From contig NZ_KB908395.1 of NCBI RefSeq assembly GCF_000381005.1, forward strand, positions 1-55,767: a stretch of 55,767 nucleotides of DNA. Direction: 5' to 3'. Shown piece by piece: positions 53,147-55,767 of the stretch (the stretch's first letter is position 1; the number at the start of each line of letters is the position of its first letter). This stretch comes from Selenomonas bovis DSM 23594 (GTDB lineage: Bacteria; Bacillota; Negativicutes; Selenomonadales; Selenomonadaceae). The notes below the pieces were generated by a model. That model saw only the letters and a list, made by a program, of their open reading frames with translations, did not search any database and was not told the origin of the DNA. The translations under genes were made by a program, and so were the position numbers.

Positions 53147-54078
53147 TGAATCGCATCAATAGTATCTTCCGCCGCAACCTGCCGGCGAAAATCGTGGCGC
53201 TCGGCGTAGCTGTCGTGCTCTGGGTTGTTGTGATGAGCGACCAGAACCCCGCCATTGAAGGTTCGTTTACGGTACCGGTGGCTGTGGTCAACAGCCCGGA
53301 GGGCTACAAGGTCACGAAGAGCGAGGATACCGTGAAAATCAAGGTGCGCGGCGCACGCTCGCTTTTTGTCTCTGCGACGGCAGATGATTTTCGCGCTTAT
53401 GTGGACTTGGGCGGCGCGGAGGCGGGGAAGCAGTCGTACAAGGTACAGACAGCGCTGCCGCAGGGGTTCGAGCTTGTCGAGGTACAGCCGGAGACAGTGG
53501 AGTTCAACCTCGATAAGATCATCCAGAGACAGGTGCGGGCAGATGTCATCGTGACAGGGAACTCTGCGCCCGGCACGACCGTTGCGAAGGTCACGCAGGC
53601 TTCGTCCATCGTGACAATCGAGGGTCCGCAGTCGGCAGTGGAGAGTGTCACGCGCGTCGTGGGCTATGTCGGGCTTTCTGGCAATAGTACGGATTTCGAC
53701 CTGCAGGTGCCCCTTACAGCGCTCAATGCCGATGGCCGCGAGGTGCATGATGTGAAGGTCGTACCGTCGGCAACAGAAGTTACGGTCCAGCTCGCAAGAG
53801 GCCTCACGAAGAAAATCGTCACCATTCATCCGGTGCTTGATGGCAGCCTGCCAGACAATCTGACGCTCAGCGAGGTACGCACGGATCCCATCAAGCTCGA
53901 GATTGCAGGTGAAAGCAAGGTGCTCGCGCCATTGAGCTCTGTCGATACGGAGAAGATCGACCTCAGCAAGGTGACGGAGTCGGAGAAACTTACGGTACGG
54001 CTCGATCTGCCGAGCGGCGTCACAGTGACCAATCCGGAGATCAGCGTGAGCATCGTTGTCAAGAAAAAAGAGAAATAG
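53143..54078 (+). CDS. cdaR: YbbR-domain regulator CdaR
   Basis: A 311-residue protein with one N-terminal span (AKIVALGVAVVLWVVV) and three to four extracytoplasmic YbbR repeats (e.g. FTVPVAVVNSPEGYKVTKS, KIKVRGARSLF). It controls CdaA. Start 53143 has GAGGAAAGAG upstream and overlaps the cdaA stop. Confidence 0.9.
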   Translation: MMNRINSIFRRNLPAKIVALGVAVVLWVVVMSDQNPAIEGSFTVPVAVVNSPEGYKVTKSEDTVKIKVRGARSLFVSATADDFRAYVDLGGAEAGKQSYKVQTALPQGFELVEVQPETVEFNLDKIIQRQVRADVIVTGNSAPGTTVAKVTQASSIVTIEGPQSAVESVTRVVGYVGLSGNSTDFDLQVPLTALNADGREVHDVKVVPSATEVTVQLARGLTKKIVTIHPVLDGSLPDNLTLSEVRTDPIKLEIAGESKVLAPLSSVDTEKIDLSKVTESEKLTVRLDLPSGVTVTNPEISVSIVVKKKEK

Positions 54079-54220
54079 TCAGGTGAAAAGAAAGCGTGGT
54101 AGAATGACTTTCTGACAGAGATAGGTGAAGAATTTTGTATACATGCGTTTGATGATATAGACAGTTGTCCTTTTATGGCGTATGATAAGACAAGTTGAGC
54201 AATTAAGGAGGAGTTATCAG

Positions 54221-55465
54221 ATGACGAATAGTATGGCTGCATCTCATGCAAGGGACAAGAGACTCAAAGACGCGATTTTCGGTGCGAGCGCTGCCTGCCG
54301 TGAGGCTGTGGCGAAGTACGGCGCGGAGAAGGTTACGAACGCGACCATCGGCACGATGATTGACGACGATGGGAAACTTGCCTGCCTGCCGACGATGGAG
54401 CGCGTCTATCGTTCGTTGCCGATGGAGGATATCATCGCCTACGCGCCGATTTCCGGTCTGCCGGACTATCTCGATGCGGTCATCGACCTGACATTCGCCG
54501 ACCACAAGCCTGAGGGGTATTGCGGGGCTGTGGCGACGGCAGGCGGCACGGGTGCCATCCATCATGCCGTTGCCAACTATGCGGAGCGTGGTACCTACGT
54601 ACTGACCTCGGACTGGTTCTGGGGTACGTATAATGTCATCTGTAACGAGTGTGGCTGCAAGCTCGCGAATTATACGCTCTTCGATGAGCAGCAGCATTTC
54701 AACATCTCTGCCTATACGGCGAAGGTCGATGAGATCATGAAGGGGCAGGACAGTCTGCTCGTCATCATCAATACGCCGGCCCATAATCCGACGGGCTTCA
54801 GCCTCACGGAGGAGGACTGGGACGCTGTACTCGCGCTCACGAAGAAGTATGCCGCGCAGGGGAAGAAGATGAGCATCCTCGTAGATATCGCCTATATCGA
54901 CTATGCAGGCGAGAAGAATGAGACGCGCGCATTCATGGATAAGTTCGCCGGTCTGCCGGACAATGTACTCATCATGTTCTCTTTCTCTATGTCGAAAGGC
55001 TATACGATGTATGGGCAGCGCACGGGCGCGATCATCGCTGTCTCCTCGAGCGAGGCGGTCATCGATGAGTTCAAAGAAATCAACAAGTATACGAGCCGTG
55101 CGACGTGGTCGAATATCAACCGCGGCGCGATGACGCTGCTCACGCGTATCCAACAGGATAAGGCTGCGCTTGCGCAGTTTGAGAAGGAGCGCGACGACTT
55201 CTACAAGCTCATCCAGCATCGCGGCGATATCTTCATGCAGGAAGCAAAAGCCTGCGGCCTGAAGGCTCTGCCGTACAAAGGCGGTTTCTTCCTGTCGGTA
55301 CCGGCGAAGGATCCGGGAGCTGTCTGCGACGAGCTGCACAAGGATCTTGTCTTCGCTGTGCCGCTCAAGCTCGGCGTCCGTATCGCTGCGTGCTCCGTGT
55401 CGACGGCGAAGATGAAGGGCATTGCCGCGAAGGTGCTCAAGGCACAGAAGACCGTCGAGGGCTGA
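54221..55465 (+). CDS. PLP-dependent class I/II aminotransferase, aspartate/aromatic type
   Basis: A 414-residue fold-I aminotransferase. Motifs: ATAGGTGAIHHAVANY near the cofactor, NTPAHNPTGFSL, DIAYIDYAG (PLP-contacting Asp and Tyr) and the Lys in FSFSMSKGYTMYGQRTG. The layout resembles TyrB/AspC-like enzymes found in Firmicutes. The preferred amino acid cannot be read from this. AAGGAGG precedes ATG 54221 at good distance. Confidence 0.88.
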   Translation: MTNSMAASHARDKRLKDAIFGASAACREAVAKYGAEKVTNATIGTMIDDDGKLACLPTMERVYRSLPMEDIIAYAPISGLPDYLDAVIDLTFADHKPEGYCGAVATAGGTGAIHHAVANYAERGTYVLTSDWFWGTYNVICNECGCKLANYTLFDEQQHFNISAYTAKVDEIMKGQDSLLVIINTPAHNPTGFSLTEEDWDAVLALTKKYAAQGKKMSILVDIAYIDYAGEKNETRAFMDKFAGLPDNVLIMFSFSMSKGYTMYGQRTGAIIAVSSSEAVIDEFKEINKYTSRATWSNINRGAMTLLTRIQQDKAALAQFEKERDDFYKLIQHRGDIFMQEAKACGLKALPYKGGFFLSVPAKDPGAVCDELHKDLVFAVPLKLGVRIAACSVSTAKMKGIAAKVLKAQKTVEG

Positions 55466-55493
55466 GAAAAAAATAGATTATCACGCATCGTGC

Positions 55494-55534
55494 GGGGCTG
55501 TTGCACGTATCAACAACGTGTAGCAGCCCCTTTT
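55494..55534 (+). terminator. Aminotransferase gene terminator
   Basis: Stem GGGGCTGTTGCACG / CGTGTAGCAGCCCC (55494-55507 with 55517-55530) and TTTT. Confidence 0.9.
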
Positions 55535-55548
55535 AGTTTGCAAAAAAA

Positions 55549-55767
55549 TGTTGCCAAGGACTTAAAAATCCTTGGCAACAGGCGTAAAATATAGATATGC
55601 AAAATCAAATTTTACAAGGAGATTATACATCCCTCGGCGGAAGTTTTCAACTCTGCCTTCCCTTAAATTTTGAATTTCAAATTCCAAAGGATGACCCGGT
55701 CCGTCTGCTACGCCACTTTGTGGATGAAATGGATTTATCCGCACTTTACCAGACATTCTCTCAGGCC
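55549..55767 (+). mobile_element. Left end of an IS1182-like insertion sequence
   Basis: A perfect 12-bp inverted repeat TGTTGCCAAGGA / TCCTTGGCAACA (55549-55560 with 55569-55580) lies 16 bases before a transposase start. The element runs past the window end, so its extent and target duplication cannot be seen. The 12-bp dyad may be part of the end or a regulatory hairpin that blocks read-in. Confidence 0.6.
55597..55767 (+). CDS. IS1182-family transposase, N-terminal fragment cut by window end
   Basis: 57 codons remain open to the last base. The segment FEFQIPKDDPVRLLRHFVDE followed by MDLSALYQTFSQ matches the start of IS1182-type DDE transposases, which begin with a PxDDPVR-x-L motif and a D-L-x-x-LY pattern. 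No catalytic residues are visible because the rest is outside. AAAATATAGAT before the ATG lacks a strong ribosome site, which is common for transposases. Confidence 0.7.
   Translation, partial: MQNQILQGDYTSLGGSFQLCLPLNFEFQIPKDDPVRLLRHFVDEMDLSALYQTFSQA

Overview
The window reads as chromosomal DNA of a Negativicutes bacterium, most likely a Selenomonadaceae member (Selenomonas/Mitsuokella-like). This is inferred from Firmicutes-type gene blocks (phoH-ybeY-era-DUF502-recO, cdaA-cdaR, a T-box before trp genes, lactate dehydrogenase/Etf genes) combined with traits of a cell with an outer membrane (a PagL-like lipid A deacylase with a signal peptide). Coding density is high and most genes are GC-rich with strong AGGAGG-type ribosome binding sites and many near-consensus sigma-A promoters.

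Layout. 1-1.2 kb: a phage-type lysis amidase and a small unknown protein separated by hairpin-forming repeats. 1.4-8.2 kb: malate dehydrogenase, tRNA adenosine deaminase tadA, the ribosome GTPase bipA (own promoter and a hairpin-rich leader) and uvrA. 8.2-8.4 kb: a MITE-like repeat, then a PagL-like outer-membrane gene. 9.2-18.5 kb: a complete type I-F CRISPR-Cas locus (cas1, cas2-3, csy1-csy2-csy3-csy4) and an array of 15 identical 28-bp repeats in strict 60-bp register, with degenerate repeats at both ends; this block is more AT-rich than its surroundings and looks acquired. 18.7-23.3 kb: housekeeping block phoH-ybeY-era-DUF502-recO and two small membrane proteins. 23.4-28.9 kb: a pyruvate carboxylase B/oxaloacetate decarboxylase-alpha-like gene divergent from lctBCD (electron-bifurcating lactate dehydrogenase). 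29-33 kb: arsR-arsD-arsA without a visible arsB/acr3/arsC, convergent with an MFS exporter gene. 33-37.6 kb: ACT-domain protein, UPF0210 protein, nth, a GNAT acetyltransferase, a DUF438/hemerythrin/PAS protein and a small ORF. 37.7-39.1 kb: second MITE copy, an unexplained stretch and an anchored repeat protein. 39.1-45.9 kb: T-box-controlled trpF-trpC-trpB-trpA, a convergent DNA-deoxyinosine glycosylase gene, then trpE-trpG; trpD is absent. 46-55.8 kb: LysR regulator, motAB, acpS-nnr, ilvE, cdaA-cdaR, an aminotransferase, and the start of an IS1182-like transposase cut by the window end.

The genes work in recognisable modules. Defence: Cas1 and Cas2-3 acquire spacers, Csy4 cuts the array transcript at its repeat hairpin, Csy1-4 form the Cascade, and Cas3 degrades the target. 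Energy and carbon: LctBCD oxidises lactate, while malate dehydrogenase and the PycB-like carboxyltransferase fit the oxaloacetate/malate branch of propionate-type fermentation. Amino acids: tryptophan under a tRNA-sensing T-box, and branched-chain and aromatic transamination. Signalling: cyclic di-AMP synthesis by CdaA under CdaR. No rRNA or tRNA gene was recognised. The least explained material is in the non-coding elements: two dispersed repeat families, hairpin leaders before bipA, lctB and ilvE, and the irregular ends of the CRISPR array.
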